64,000 nt of DNA, from the NCBI GenBank assembly GCA_031002005.1, contig CM061921.1, forward strand, positions 179,250,935-179,314,934. Reading direction: 5' to 3'. The notes under the pieces were generated by a model. That model saw only the letters and a program-made list of their open reading frames with translations. It was not told the origin of the DNA and searched no databases. Below, piece by piece: positions 23,420 through 35,728 of the stretch. The position numbers and the translations under genes were made by a program. Positions within the stretch are counted from its first letter, which is position 1. Each line of letters begins with the position of its first letter. This DNA comes from Vandiemenella viatica. Taxonomy: Eukaryota; Arthropoda; Insecta; Orthoptera; Morabidae.

Positions 23420-24180
23420 GGTTTATTGGCCATCTTTCCGCAGTTGCTTAACAATAAATTTTAAATGAAAAATCGTCTTTTAGCAACTGGTTTTTTTATT
23501 ATCTCTCAGACGCGTTTCGCGTATACATGTGTTGTTAATACAAAGTTTACAAACAATACTATATACATTTAAATATTTACGAGGTACATTCTACTTACGA
23601 ATTTTTGGTTATGACGATTACATGTTGATCAGGAACAGCTCTCCTTGCATGTTTTGTGTAGCCCGATTTGTCTACATCTACATCTACATTCATACTCTGC
23701 AAATCACAAACATTGTGGGTGGCAGAGGGTGTTGGTTTTTTCATCCCTCCTATTCCACTTTAGAGGTCACTATTGTAATGTGTTTCTTGCGTTTTGCACT
23801 TTTTCTTATATTGAATATCCCAAATCACATTCCTCACTATTTACATTTGTGTACAGTGGTGCCAACTTCTTTTTCGTTATGTTGTAACATCTGTGTCTGT
23901 GTTGTTATTAAATTATGTCTCTGTTTGTGTATTGTAAGTGATGTGATTTACTGCTTTGTGTATTCTCTTCGTTTGTCAGGATTATTCTTCAGTGTTTGGA
24001 ACAGTGTTTCATTTGTTAAATGCGTGAATTCGTTAAGTACATTTTGCTTTAATCCGATGGCTTTGTGGAGTGTGAGCAAGTGTTTCTTGTGGTTGTTTAT
24101 TTTCATTATTCTCATGTCTGTCTGTATCGTGGTGGTCACTGTACTATTTTATATCTCATTGTTACTTTTGCTGTAAATAG
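23420..24180 (-). mobile_element. Second Penelope-like relic, with LINE-tail insertion
   Basis: It is collinear with 20570-21160. Only the 3' half of the hammerhead fold remains (GAAAC-GC-GTC on the minus strand near 23508-23520). At about 23674-23735 it contains 'ctacatctacatctacattc...gtgggtggcagagggtg', the antisense tail of the CR1/L2-like LINE also seen at 61325-61395, probably a short insertion. A 215-codon ORF crosses this stretch but is composed of repeat sequence. Confidence 0.45.
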
Positions 24181-24479
24181 TTCGTAGGGATTAAACGCGG
24201 GGTAAAAACTGAGTTCATCGCCTCGCTTCATATAGAGTAACCATGCTCCATAGTTAATGTTTACCTAGTTAAGTCTCATTCATCCCTTCTCGGTTTGAGT
24301 ATTGAGACGATTACAGCAACGACAGATATTTCATAATAATTTCGACTGGTATCTAGTATGTTTGCATTATCTTGAATCGTATCCGTTACAACCATATTCT
24401 CAACCATGGTCACTTCTATCAATCTTAAAAACAATGGTCCATCATTAATTGCTTTGTAAGCATGTCATTTGGTTACATG
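24181..24479. other. Unassigned
   Basis: No gene or repeat was recognised; the sequence next to the ATPase relic may belong to the same viral-type element. Confidence 0.3.
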
Positions 24480-25070
24480 ATCTTCATCGATGTTTGAGTA
24501 TTCCAGCCCGACAGTCCAAATCATCTTCCTTTGTAAGAAGTATGCATTCAGGTGGAAGCACCAACACTCTCATGATTTGTATTGATGATGTTCTACCAAA
24601 CTTGTCCATGGTTGTAATGATCACAGTGTATAGTGTGCTCGGCTGTTTATTAAAAAATGAATCAAATCCGTTGCCTCACCTCCCATGATACATGTAGCAT
24701 TCTTTGAAAATAACATAAAATCCATGTATGCACTCATTCCAGCAGTTCCTACATAGGATTTTAAACTCCTTGAACGTCATATCGGTGTTGACGTGATCGT
24801 TGTAAATCTGCTTGAGATTCATATCCTTTTGTTTAAAGAGCACGATGAAGTTAGCATTGTCTCTAACCATCTGTTTCGATATCCGACTTTATATGCCAAA
24901 CATGTACAAAGAATCGACTGAACTATATCTGCCCGTGAAAAGTAATCTCGTATATTATTCTGCTTCTCACACGAAGCGCCGTCAAACACTAACATCGAAT
25001 TAGGTAGAGCTTCACATGGAGGAGGTACATTTTGGTCATCCATACTTGTCAAATACTGACTTTCTCTTCT
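24480..25070 (-). pseudogene. Polinton/adintovirus-type packaging ATPase relic
   Basis: Two overlapping minus-strand frames carry the order typical of Polinton (Maverick) and adintovirus packaging ATPases. A FD-x-A-CEKQNNIRDYF block in one frame (about 24960-25030) is followed in another frame by RDNANFIVLFKQ, NDHVNTDMTFKEFK and a CWN block (24720-24870). In family members this FtsK/HerA-type ATPase pumps DNA into capsids. At least one frameshift and altered residues (DDVAC-type block reads DGASC) show it is dead. A related relic lies at 46930-47430. It is an ancient copy inside a host intron. Confidence 0.65.
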
Positions 25071-25139
25071 TGGAGGGGGGGGGGGGAGGTTCTAATATTT
25101 TCCCTAGTAACTCATACTTTGGCTGGTACAACAAATTGG

Positions 25140-25439
25140 AAAATATCCCTGACAAATGAAAGAAGGCACTTGTACACACCTCTTATACAATATTGGAAAT
25201 AAAAAAGATGTAAATAATTGCAGAGGAATTTTCTCGGTAGCAGTCGCATATAAGATACTATCAATAGCTCTTCAAAACAGAATTCAATCAGTAATAGACA
25301 AACAAATGGGAGACTACCATGTTGGGCACAGAAAGGACGATACTGTGTATGATATATTCTAAATCCGAAAACTATAAAACAAGACAGGGTTACAAAAAAC
25401 AAAAACTATGTTTTAGTCTATGTGGACTTCAAGAACACG
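25140..25439 (+). mobile_element. RTE-like LINE, 5' portion before a nested LINE
   Basis: It encodes NNCRGIFSVAVAYKILSIALQNRIQ (RT region, about 25213-25290) and breaks off in VYVDFK at 25439. The reading resumes at 28076 with KAY-x-SVDRDSLLN, so the two pieces form one element split by a CR1/L2-like LINE. Confidence 0.7.
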
Positions 25440-28075
25440 TGAATTGTATACATGGGTTGCAGGTCCGTGTATAGTGAACTGGGAGATTTTTTTGGCTGAG
25501 TGAGCAGGACCCAAAACTGAAATAACAGTTACTGGCATCCCAATTAAATTCAATACCGCATGTTAGGTGTAGCTTAAATGAATCTCGGCCGTTAAAAGAT
25601 CTTGTGATTAACTGTAGAAGTGTTTAGAACAAGCCGTCTGAAATAGAAAGCGTTATTAGTAGCACAGAACAAGATATTGTATTAGGTACAGAAATCTGGT
25701 TAAAATCAAGTTCAACAGAAATTTTTAACAATAGCATTAACTTTTCCCTTAATGATAGGTTGCATTCCATTGGAGGTGGTGTATTTATAGTTGTTAGTAA
25801 ACACTTGTCGTGTAACGAAATACAGTCTGTGAAATCTTATGGATTAAGCTCAGCGTAGCTAGGACAAACCTGTGATAGGCTCCTTATATCATCCATCAGA
25901 TGCAAACGTAACTATTGCCGAGGCCGTAAGGAATAGTGTGAATAATATAGCTCATCAATTTCCGGATCATGGAACAATACTAGGAGGTGACTTCAACTTG
26001 CCGTATATCGATTAGACTAATTACGTTTACTTTACTGGTGGCAGGGGTAAAATAGCTTGTGAAATCATTTTGACCTGTTTTCATATTGTCATTTTGAGCA
26101 GCTCACTGGCACAGCGGTAACGAAAACATTTTAGGTATTCTCATAACAAATAGGCTTCAATGATTCAGACATTTCTACCACCCCAGAAATAAGTGGTCGC
26201 AAAGCGGTAATTGCCACAGTAAAATTAATAATTGAGCGCAAAAGGAAAGGGTCATTTATAGATTCGAAAAAAAACTCCAAAGGAGTGTTTTAGAGTGTAC
26301 CTGAGAGATAATTACTTTATCTTAAAAGTAGCAAGTGGGAGTGTTGAAGAGATGTGGCATCGATTTATACATATAGTTATACATGTGAAGTTAAAAGGTA
26401 CTTAAAAAGCAAAGTAGGGTGCACACATATTCAAGAGTTAGATGAGATAAGAAGACATGTTAAAAAAACATGCAATTTCCTTTTCAAGAGCCCCACCTAA
26501 AACCAAAATAAATTTAAGTTCCACATAAAAAAAAGTCAGTTGTAGGGACAACAATACGCCAGTAGTAATACAAGATGGTCGTCAAATAAACGACAGCCAC
26601 GACAAGGCTGCCGTATTTAGCACCGAGTTTAAAATTCATTTACAGATAAAAATATGGAAAACATACCTATTTTTCGACATCTTGTGGAGTTAGAGATGGA
26701 TTCGATAGGAAGTGATAGTGTAGGTATTGTAAAGCAATTCTGAAAGCGCCGGGTCCCGATACCACTACGAGTACTTTCAGAGTACGCGGAGGAAATAGGA
26801 CAATTTTTGTCTGGTATATTATATAAACCTATATAAGAGAAAAAAGTACCTTCTGACTGGAAATTTGCCCAAGTAATTCCTATTTTCTAGAAAGGAGATA
26901 AGAGGATTTCTAGGAATCATCGACCTATATCTTTAACGTCTGTTTGTAGTAGTATTATGGAACATATGCTCTAATGTTGTGTAGTTTCTATATGTAAATC
27001 AATTACTTATAAAGAACCAACATGGATTTCGGAAGAACAGGTCGTGTGAAACACAGATGGCCCTTTTTTCTCATGACGTAATGAAAATTATTGATGCAGG
27101 TTCACATTTCCTTGGGTTTTCAGAAGGCTTCTGACACCGTGCTACACAACCGACTTCTAGCGAAAATTCGAGAGTATGATATATCGGATCAGATTAGTGA
27201 ACAGATACGAGATATTCTAACTGGTCGGGGGGAAGCCTTTTCTAATCTAGATATTACTTCCGGCGTACCTCAAGGAAGTGTAATAGGACTATTTTTTCCT
27301 TAATTTTTATAAAATATCTTGGAGACAACGTTAATAGCAAGATAAATTGTTTGCTGATGATGCAGTTATGTATAGGGTGTTCTGATGATTGCTTAGAAAT
27401 TCAGCGTGACCTGGATGTTATTTCCGAATGGTGCTTTAAGTCGAAACTTAAAGTAAACTACAACAAACAGCTCACTTATTGACACGGTTAATTCTGTGAA
27501 GTATTTTGACGTAATAGTAAAAAGCAACATGAAATGAGACCTGCACATAATTCCACTGTGGTAAAGCTAATTCTAGGCTAAGATCCATAGGTCGTATTTT
27601 GAAGAATTACAACGCTCTTACAAAAACTAAACAGTTTTTAAAACTCTAGTGCGAGCTAATTTGGATTACTGTTGTGGAGTTTGGGATCCGTATCGCAAGG
27701 GATTGATTGACACAATAGAGAAAGTACAGAGGAGAGCCGCTCTATTCGTGACTGCTTGCTACAGCACTTACGAAAGCGTCAACGACTAGGATTGTCTGGC
27801 AGACAGATGACGTCGCTTTCGTCTGAATTTGTTGGCCAACATGCGAAATTCTTCTTTGATTAACAAATGCAATGAAATACTTCGTCCACCAATTCACTTA
27901 TGTAGCAATGACAGAAGAGATAAGGTTAGAGAAATAAGATGCTATATTGATGCTTATATGTATTCTTTCTTTCCTCGGGCTATTCTACATTGGAATGCAC
28001 AGTAAGGTTTGGTGCAAAGAACCCTCTGCTAACCACAATACTTGTTAATTTCAAGTATTGATATAGATGTAGAAA
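25440..28075 (+). mobile_element. CR1/L2-like LINE, inserted in the RTE-like LINE
   Basis: Endonuclease fragments come first (NCRSV, SEIESVISSTEQDIVLGTE, GGDFNLPYID near 25990). Reverse transcriptase motifs follow: FQKASDTVLHNRLLAKI, TSGVPQGSVIG at 27250-27290 and LFADDAVMY at about 27345-27372. A C-terminal IEKVQRRAALFVTACYST block precedes a 3' end that finishes 'gatatagatgtag'. It carries many stops and frameshifts. The same family on the minus strand occupies 61325-63740. The insertion is clean relative to the host LINE's coding frame. Confidence 0.75.
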
Positions 28076-28990
28076 GCCTATAGCTCAGTAGACAGAGACT
28101 CATTACTAAACATTTTACAGGAATTTGGAGTTGATTTTAAATCAATCAACAGAATCAGGCAGACACTCACTGAAACAAAGTCATGAGCGAATTTGTGAGA
28201 GACATCTCAGACGAATTTAAAATTAAAAATGGTGTCAGGCAGGAAGATGGACTTTCCTTGATTCTTTTCAATCGTGTTTTGGGGAAGGTAATAAGAATAT
28301 GGGAAGAGAAACTCAATGAAAGGTACTCCCTTATGAGATAAGATTAGGTTCGAAGCACAAAGGCGTTGGTGTAAACTGTTTGACCTTCGCTAATGACATA
28401 GCAATTCTTTCTGGAAGTACAGAAATTGCACTCGAGCAAATCGTCCTTTTGAAAGAAATAGCAGGAGAAGTCGGAATTTAGCTATCTTTGTAGAAGACTA
28501 ATTTCATGATCGATATTAGGATTTCACCCACAGTACTAAACGAAGAGTATGGAAAAATTATCAAGCTATAAGTTTAAATATCTATGTGAAGTAATTCAGA
28601 TTAATGGAATCGATAAGGAAACAAACAGATCAAGTACAAGAAAACTAGAAATACAATAGCTTACCAACTGACTAATGATACATACAATAAGAAGATACTC
28701 TCAAGGAAATCTAAAATCAAACACTACAACACAGTAATCAAACCAGAGGGTCTCTACACCTCAGAATGCAAGTTGTCTATAAAAATTGGAGAAATAGAAC
28801 AGATAGAGAAACAGGAAAATCTTGAGGAAAATATGGGGACCATTCAAAACTGAAAAATGAGAGTTTAGGCACCAGAAGGATAAAGATCTATAGAAGGATG
28901 AAGAAAACGAAAAAATTGCACAGTTACAACACTGACGTATTTCCCAAAATTAGTCAAATACCCTATTGTATCCATTTTTAGTGTGATTTT
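28076..28990 (+). mobile_element. RTE-like LINE, continuation after the nested LINE
   Basis: It encodes SVDRDSLLN, FVRDISDEFKIKNGVRQ (RT motif B region), CLTFANDIAILSG (the YADD-type box degraded to FAND), KFKYLCEVIQINGIDKE, and a C-terminal stretch ending near EIEQIEKQENLEEN. Several frames are needed. It belongs with 25140-25439. Confidence 0.65.
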
Positions 28991-30999
28991 CTGTCGGGGC
29001 ATGCAGTTCAATGCTGATGAACATTCGAGCTATTAATTACTGTATTCTACACATGTTTTGAGGAAACAGTTTCTTCATCATTACTTCACTGTTGTGTCGC
29101 GTCATACTCATATTTATTTTATTTTCGCCACAAGAGAAAATGAAATTATTCTTCCCTTTATATTATTAAAACCTCTGGTCGTTATTGACTTAAATGATTG
29201 TTTAATAAGGATGTCATAATTATTAATTTTGTACTATCTCTTTCTGTACCAACGTGGTTGCTAAACAGAACATTCAGCCAATTTCTTAATGCAATACAGT
29301 GGCCACAAAAATACGTGGATTGAAGTGGTTGGATTGTTAGGCAAAACATGTTTACTGACTGTTAACATAAATTTACTTCTTCGTTCTGGAATCTCGTCTA
29401 ACTTCATTCGCCGCCTCGTAAATATTGCAGCTCAGTATTATTATCGTCTGAATACGCAATACAATTTACAAAATTCTAAATAAATGTTGTTGAAGAGGAG
29501 GTATCTGATTTGTCCAGTAATTAAGAGGAAGAACAAAAATTTGACATTGTTATAGTAAATTTTTGTAATACACAGTTTACAAATTACTAATGAAGTGATT
29601 GTTCGTTTTTCTTTGAAAATTTGTTATAACTTACTTCAGACAGATAACTCTCAGTATTTAATCAATTCCCTCTGTTTTCCCTTTAAATCTTCACATATAT
29701 TTTTATTTAAACAATTACTGTTCTCAAACTATAGTACCTCTTAAGTGGAAGCAGTATCAATTCTGTTAATAGCAACAATTTGAACAATAGTCGAAATATA
29801 GTTGGCAGGAAGTATACTAATTGAGAAAAACTATTTCATGATTCAAGGAACACTAAAACGTGTTTTCACGCTCGATCAATTTTACCCAGTTTTGGTGATT
29901 GACATACTTGGTTCATTATTTCATATTAGAGATATTTTATTGTTCAACGCACTCTACGTTGACGAAAATACAGTTATTTGTCGTTTCATTTATTGGATTT
30001 TTTTAGTAAATTCTCATTCGATGACCTAAACAATTCTGATCGCATATTCTTTAGTATTTTTTATTTACGCTATGAATTTTTGTAGTATGGGATATTATTT
30101 GTTAAACATCTGCTGCGAAACCTATGTAAAAACAGTAGCTCGATTTTCTTCGTCACAAGTATTCAAGGCTAAAAATCCATTGGCGCTAGAGATACAGTTG
30201 AGTGATCGTGGTTGCTTTCTAATTGGTGGCAATCCATTACATTGATGGCAAGATGTGAAGTCAGAATTGATAAGTTAAAGTCCAAATTGTTTTTAAACGG
30301 TATAATATTCGCTTTTATTAAATTCAACTATTTTTAACTTTTGTGAAGATTCGCATGGGCGGATTTTAATGTGTTACAATTACTAACACATGGCTTGGAA
30401 CCTTTCTTTATCTTCGTCACCAGTAGAGTGCTGTGTGTAATGTGGACATAGTTGGCCTAATACAAATTCCCTGAAAGCGATAATGTGTATATCATAGACT
30501 TATTGTTTAAGATAAGTGAAGAATGACGCCTTGTTAAGTATCTCTGAAGAAATGTCAACTGTTGCAGCTACACACATCTTCTAAACACATCTAGATGTGG
30601 TAGTTATCATAATGGTTATCCAAGCGGGTGTGTGGATCCATTATGAACAAAGAAACACTGATGATAATGATTCACTTTGCTCATATTTCATGTTTATCAG
30701 TTTCTACTCATATTGATCTTCAAATTACATATAACCTTTCAAAGGGTATCCAGAGTCCTAGTTTACTGCAAGCAGTGGTTACAATTTATTTAACAACTGA
30801 AAAAAATTCGGGTAGAAATGAATGTTCTTTATAGTGGTAAATTAATATGATTCGGACAATAGTATCCTTAATAACTACACATCTTAATGAATTAAATAAT
30901 TTGAGTGTGTTTTCCACCAGCCAGGCATGTATATGTACATTAGTTACTTCTGCTCAAACAAAAAAGCGGTAAGAGGTAAATCGGAAACAATGAGCAAAC
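28991..30999. other. AT-rich intron, nothing recognised
   Basis: About 2 kb without recognisable coding sequence, terminal repeats or SINE body. The few short ORFs look random. Confidence 0.45.
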
Positions 31000-32190
31000 A
31001 TTGGATTTTTTAAATTTAATTTTAATTGCAATGTAGCGACTCTCCAATGGCAATTTCCCTACACACCCATTTTCCCCCTTTCCTGCACCCACCTACATAT
31101 GCCTTCTACAAATTTCAACTCTAACATATGACCTACGCCGAAACGTTCAGTGGTTGGGATTCCACGTCATATATAATAAAAAGCTCACTAGTTAACGGGC
31201 TTACTTTCGAAAGTTCCCAGGCTTAGATCATGGTGGAAGCTGAAACTTTTTATTCCATGTTGTACGGTATGTCCCAGAGGACACCTTTGGGTTAATTCAG
31301 CCAATCTTCAGGATGTGGACTAATTTAGAATTTTTAATTTTTTTACAAACAGAAAAATATTGTCTACATTTGGTTTGCAAAAGTAAACCACTTTTCTTCT
31401 GACCCCACCCAATCACCTTAATTTTTGCCAACATTGTTCATACAAACCCACAGTTTTTAATCCAACTTTGATAGTATCTACCACACGTATGCAACAAACT
31501 GGTCTGTAGCTGAATAGTTAACGCGATTACTTAAGGAACTTTCTGTATTAGGCCGCGGTTTCAAATCCAGGAGGAAGCAGGAATTTTTAGGAGTTGCGTT
31601 TGACTATCTGAGCGACGTCAGGGAGTTCCATGGTTTGGATACCACATTAAACTGCAGGTCCCAGAAAAAAGGAACCTACCGTCCTGCCTCTGACACAATG
31701 GGTTAGTACACCTCCTTCGGGAGCATTCAGCCAACCTTCGGGTTGTGGACTAAGTTGGTTTCTTTTCCGTCCTTAATTTTTGCAAATGTTCTTTATACAA
31801 ACCCACTGTTTGTATCCTATTTCGATGGAACTTTGCTCACGTTTGCTTTAAAACGATGAGAAAAATATTTCCCACAATTGGTTTACAAAAATCCACCACT
31901 CTCCCTTTACACTTGGAACTATACAACCTTTTTGCAAATATCTCGAAAATGGCATAACCAAAGTGGATAGGGACATGCGTGGTATTCTGAGAGTCCTTAA
32001 CATTTCCTGTCAAACGGTGTTGGACTGATTGCCGACCAAGAAATTCGATCATGAAATTTAAAAATCTATAGTTTTTATCCGATCATGAAGGAACTTTGCG
32101 CACAGATGTTTTAAAATAAATGAAAAACCATATTTACATTTAGTTTACAAACCGGAATCTCTCTTCTCCTTCTCCCCTCTAAATACAAAT
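31000..32190 (-). repeat. Antisense copy of the ~280-bp-unit repeat family, with SINE inserted
   Basis: Phrases such as 'tttgcaaatgttctttatac', 'gatggaactttgc' and 'tggtttacaaaaatccacc' are the reverse complement of the units at 1-788 and 38500-40686. The copy is degraded and interrupted at about 31495-31760 by a second SINE family. Confidence 0.55.
31495..31760 (+). mobile_element. tRNA-derived SINE, second family
   Basis: It has an A-box-like 'tagctgaatagttaacgcg' and a B-box-like 'cggtttcaaatcc', then a body ending 'ccaaccttcgggttgtgg'. Similar tail sequence occurs at about 31280-31330 and, antisense, at 32370-32410. It is distinct from the cctcgcattcggga SINE family. Confidence 0.6.
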
Positions 32191-32344
32191 TTATATTTTT
32201 TTCCGTTTTTACTGTCAGTAGGGAAATCTGCCAATGTGGATGCAGATGGAGGATTTTTACTACAATCAGATCAAAAGGAATAAAACATTAGAACTTTCGT
32301 AACCAGCAGGCGAGAAACGCTGCATACAGTATTTTCCTCTTTTT

Positions 32345-32545
32345 TTTTTAAGTAAAAAAATAAACCTAACTTAGTCCACAACCTGAAGGTTGATTAAATC
32401 CTACCGAAGGGAGCATACTAAGCAATTGATTGTGCACAGCTGTTGAAAATTGCTGCTTCCACCGGAATTTGAAGCTCGGACCGGACCAAAAAACGTTTGA
32501 AATAAAGAGCTTTAACCACTGAGCTACTACACCGCTCTGTTTTTA
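32345..32545 (-). mobile_element. Second-family SINE, minus strand
   Basis: In reverse complement it reads 'agctcagtggttaaagctc' (A-box-like), then 'gagcttcaaattccggtgg' (B-box-like), and ends with the 'ccttc..gttgtggactaag' tail. It resembles a tRNA gene start but lacks a full cloverleaf. Confidence 0.55.
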
Positions 32546-33831
32546 AAAATATGTGAGCTAAGTACTAGAAAAACTGGATAAAAACCAACCATGGGTCTGT
32601 TTTTACAGAAAACAAAAGACATAAAGATATTGATTTAATTCATAAAAATCATTGTTTTTCGTTTATTTTGAACACGTAAATGTACGTGCATTGTATATGC
32701 CTATTCACTGAAGAAAGAAAAAGAGGCATTGAAACGCATGCCAAGCAAAGCTAGTTCTTTATAAAATAGCTCCTATTTATATTCTTCAAAATATTTTATA
32801 AATATTCTCAAGTAGGAATAACTAAATTAAACAACCTCTGGCAATTACTAAGCAATAATTCGTTAATTACTAATTTTAGAAATTACGGTACTTTTTTTTA
32901 AATGTGTTGGAGGATTAATGTCAAGTATATCAGCGAAAAAACAACATAGTTATTAGATAACTGTGTTTTTATTTTGTTACAAATTTGTTGTTTTATATGT
33001 AGGAAAACGGAAACAATGTTTCCCAATCTATTTAGGCAGCGTGTGGTCACAGTTAGTGGGAAGCAGAATTCCACACTCCATATTCTGTGTCGTCATCCCT
33101 TGGAGCAGCTAGCCCGGCTGGTCGTACGCCGTCGCCCCCTTCACCGACCCTCAGATATCTCGAGACGCCGCCCCCAGCCACCTCCAACACCGCCTCCAGA
33201 CGTCGCCACCACCTACACCGTACCCGCTGCCGCCAACCACCGCGAACAAATGTCGTAATCAGCGGCGTACCAAACCTAACATCGCGGACCGCAAGCGCTT
33301 ACCCGATTTTCAAACGCATTATATCCGACCATATACTGGAATTTAAAACGCATTGTGACAACCCGTACACAGACTTTAAAAACATGATGCGTCCGCTGTA
33401 GGGAGGTTCCTCCCCTCATGCCACGCCACCTGGGCAGGTTGATAAAAATTTGTCTTTCACAAGCGTAATTACATCATGTTGACAAACGGCAATGACCAAA
33501 CAGTGCCCAAGAGTTCAGTTCCATTGGCCACCTATGTTGATGGTACATGTAATCGATTGGATATCATGAACACTTTGTATAGATAAACACTGAGGTGTGT
33601 GGCAAAGACATGTCATCATTTTCACATCCTCTATCTCGTCTCTCTGATGATATACAGTATAAGGACAGTTCTGTTTTTTTTTCCTTTTTTTTCGTTTTTT
33701 TTTTCGCCATGATTGGTGCTGGTTGTTGTGTCGAACTCTTTGTAAACATGGACATGCGTTTGTGCGTCTCTCTCTGTGCATGTATGTGCCAATATGATGA
33801 TTTATTCCTACTCGATCTTCCTCTAACTCAT
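32546..33831. other. Mostly unassigned; GC-rich proline/arginine ORF at 33087-33401
   Basis: The AT-rich stretch gives way to a GC-rich segment at 33040-33420 with an open frame rich in Pro, Thr and Arg, ending in YTDFKNMMRPL. It might be a fragment of a retrotransposon ORF1, but I recognise no domain. From 33420 to 33831 there are T-runs and short ORFs only. Confidence 0.3.
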
Positions 33832-34171
33832 ACATGGGCAACCCCTGGCCCTCCACCGGCTTCAATCCGGCCCGCGAGAGATTCAGAAGTTTCAAATAAC
33901 GCGCGCAAAAAAAAAAAAAAATCTGTATTTAGTCAAATCGATAAATAATATTATTAAGCGTACGCAGTGGAACGCCACAGATCGGGTCAGAAATATTCGT
34001 TAGAAAGAGACAAACAGATAAACATTCTGGAAGCCGCCCGACTGTTATTCATCAGTCAACTCTGACCGCTGGCATCGCATATTCGCGTACGATCGAGTAT
34101 TCCAGTTGCTTATTGCGGGTAGTATATAAACTGCTCCGCACATGTCACCCATCTATCGAGATGTCTGGTTT

Positions 34172-35728
34172 ACAACTATACTGAATATACCATTTAGGGA
34201 AAACTCGGCGCTGAATAGAGCTCTATTAGCCGACCATAATGACGCAGAAAATGATGTATATCACATATACACGGATGGCTCCAAGACTGAAGAGAACGTA
34301 GGGTGTGCATATGTAGACACACAAAACTGCAAATGGGGTCAAGTACAAACTCCCGAAAGAAGCAACAGTATACATCGCACCGAGCGTGGTGGTGTAACGG
34401 ATAGCGTTCTGGCCTCGCATTCGGGAGGACGGCGGTTCGAATCCCCATCCGGGCATCCAGATTTGGGTTTTCCATGGTTTCCCCAAATCACTCCAGGTGA
34501 ATGCCGGGATGCTTCCTTCAAAAGGCCATGGCCGAATTCCTTCCCATTCCTTGCCCCCATCCTTTCCCGTCTCTAAAGACCACGTTGTTAAAAAGGGACG
34601 TTAAACTGTTTAAAAAAAAAAATAAAAAAAAAAAAAAGTATACATCGCAGAAATGACAGATATCCTAAAGGCATTACAATACGTGCAAGATACATCGCAA
34701 AATAATATTATCATCTGGTCAGACTCAAGAAGCGCTATCGAAACACTCCGCAATCTGCATACTGGTAATGGGAGAAATATATTGGGGTATAAAATTATGG
34801 AACAAATACAACACCTACAGGGCGCCCAAAAACAGGTACATTTGAACTGGATCAGAGCTCACACAGGCATACCAGGAAATGAATTGGCGGATACATCAGC
34901 CAAAACGGCAATAAAATCAGGAATACACCACCAATTAATCCCAGTGACAGACATAATATCTACGATTAGGATCACCATAAGAGATAAATGGAACAACATA
35001 TGGAGGAAATCTATAGAAAATAAAGGCAAACACTACTGCTGTTTACACCCGACGATACCAACAAAACAGTGGTACCAAAGATCGTACACAACAAGAAAAA
35101 CTATGAGCATTATAACTAGATTAAAATTCAACCACGGCTGTTTTCCTAAGCATTTGTACAGATTACATCTAATACCATCCCCTCTATGCAGCTGTGACAA
35201 GCGAGGGAGAAGTAAACCACGCGATATTCTCTTGCAAAAGACCTTGGCAGCAGTCCACCAAACTGCTGGAAGACCTACAACAACTAGGCATAAACCTCCC
35301 AACAAACATCTTGAACCTTTTAGCTATGGAAGACCAAAGAGTATACAAGGCCATTGTAACGTTTATAGAAAACAACCAAATAAAAATATAAACCAGCCCG
35401 AGTTATAAGTGTGATGAACATTGTATTGTTACCCATATAGCAAAATATTTGTATTACCTTGAAATGTTTGTATTTCTTTGAAATGTGCTTATAGCAAAAC
35501 ACTTGTACTACTTTGAAATGTTTATAATCCTTTGAAATGTCTGTACAGCAAAATACTTGTATTACTTTGAAATGTTTGTATTGTTTTGAAATGTCTTTAT
35601 AGCAAAATACTTTACTATACTATATATATTACTTTAAATGTATGTATTATTCTGAAATGTTTGCAATACAATGTAAAAGATGGCTGTATGGTCCTGGAAC
35701 CAAGTGACAAATAAAAAATTTAAAAAAA
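34172..35728 (+). mobile_element. I-type LINE, 5'-truncated, with RNase H
   Basis: Both edges are marked by agatgtctggttta (about 34159-34172 and 35728-35741), a ~14-bp target duplication, and the 3' end is A-rich. The coding part is an RNase H domain with its four acidic positions in view: TDGSK, E of YIAEMTD, SDSRSAI, and GNELAD preceded by an AHTGIP block. A C-terminal Cys/His segment (CSC...HAIFSC) follows after one frame change near 35200. The 3' UTR has about four ~60-bp repeats with 'ctttgaaatgtttgtatt'. RNase H-bearing LINEs belong to the I group. Confidence 0.85.
34380..34636 (+). mobile_element. SINE inserted in the I-type LINE
   Basis: It has an intact B box (ggttcgaatcc) and an A-box-like 'tggtgtaacgg', the family body, and a long A-rich tail. 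The 13-bp sequence agtatacatcgca flanks it (34367-34379 and 34637-34649). It interrupts the RNase H coding frame just before the catalytic Glu. Confidence 0.92.

Noticed and set aside
23529..24176. 215-codon hydrophobic ORF resembling a membrane protein
   Set aside because: The sequence is shared Penelope-like terminal DNA with an inserted LINE tail; the hydrophobicity follows from T-rich composition.
34380..34460. Possible tRNA gene (good A and B boxes)
   Set aside because: The boxes belong to a SINE with target duplications and an A-tail; no complete cloverleaf or anticodon arm was found.
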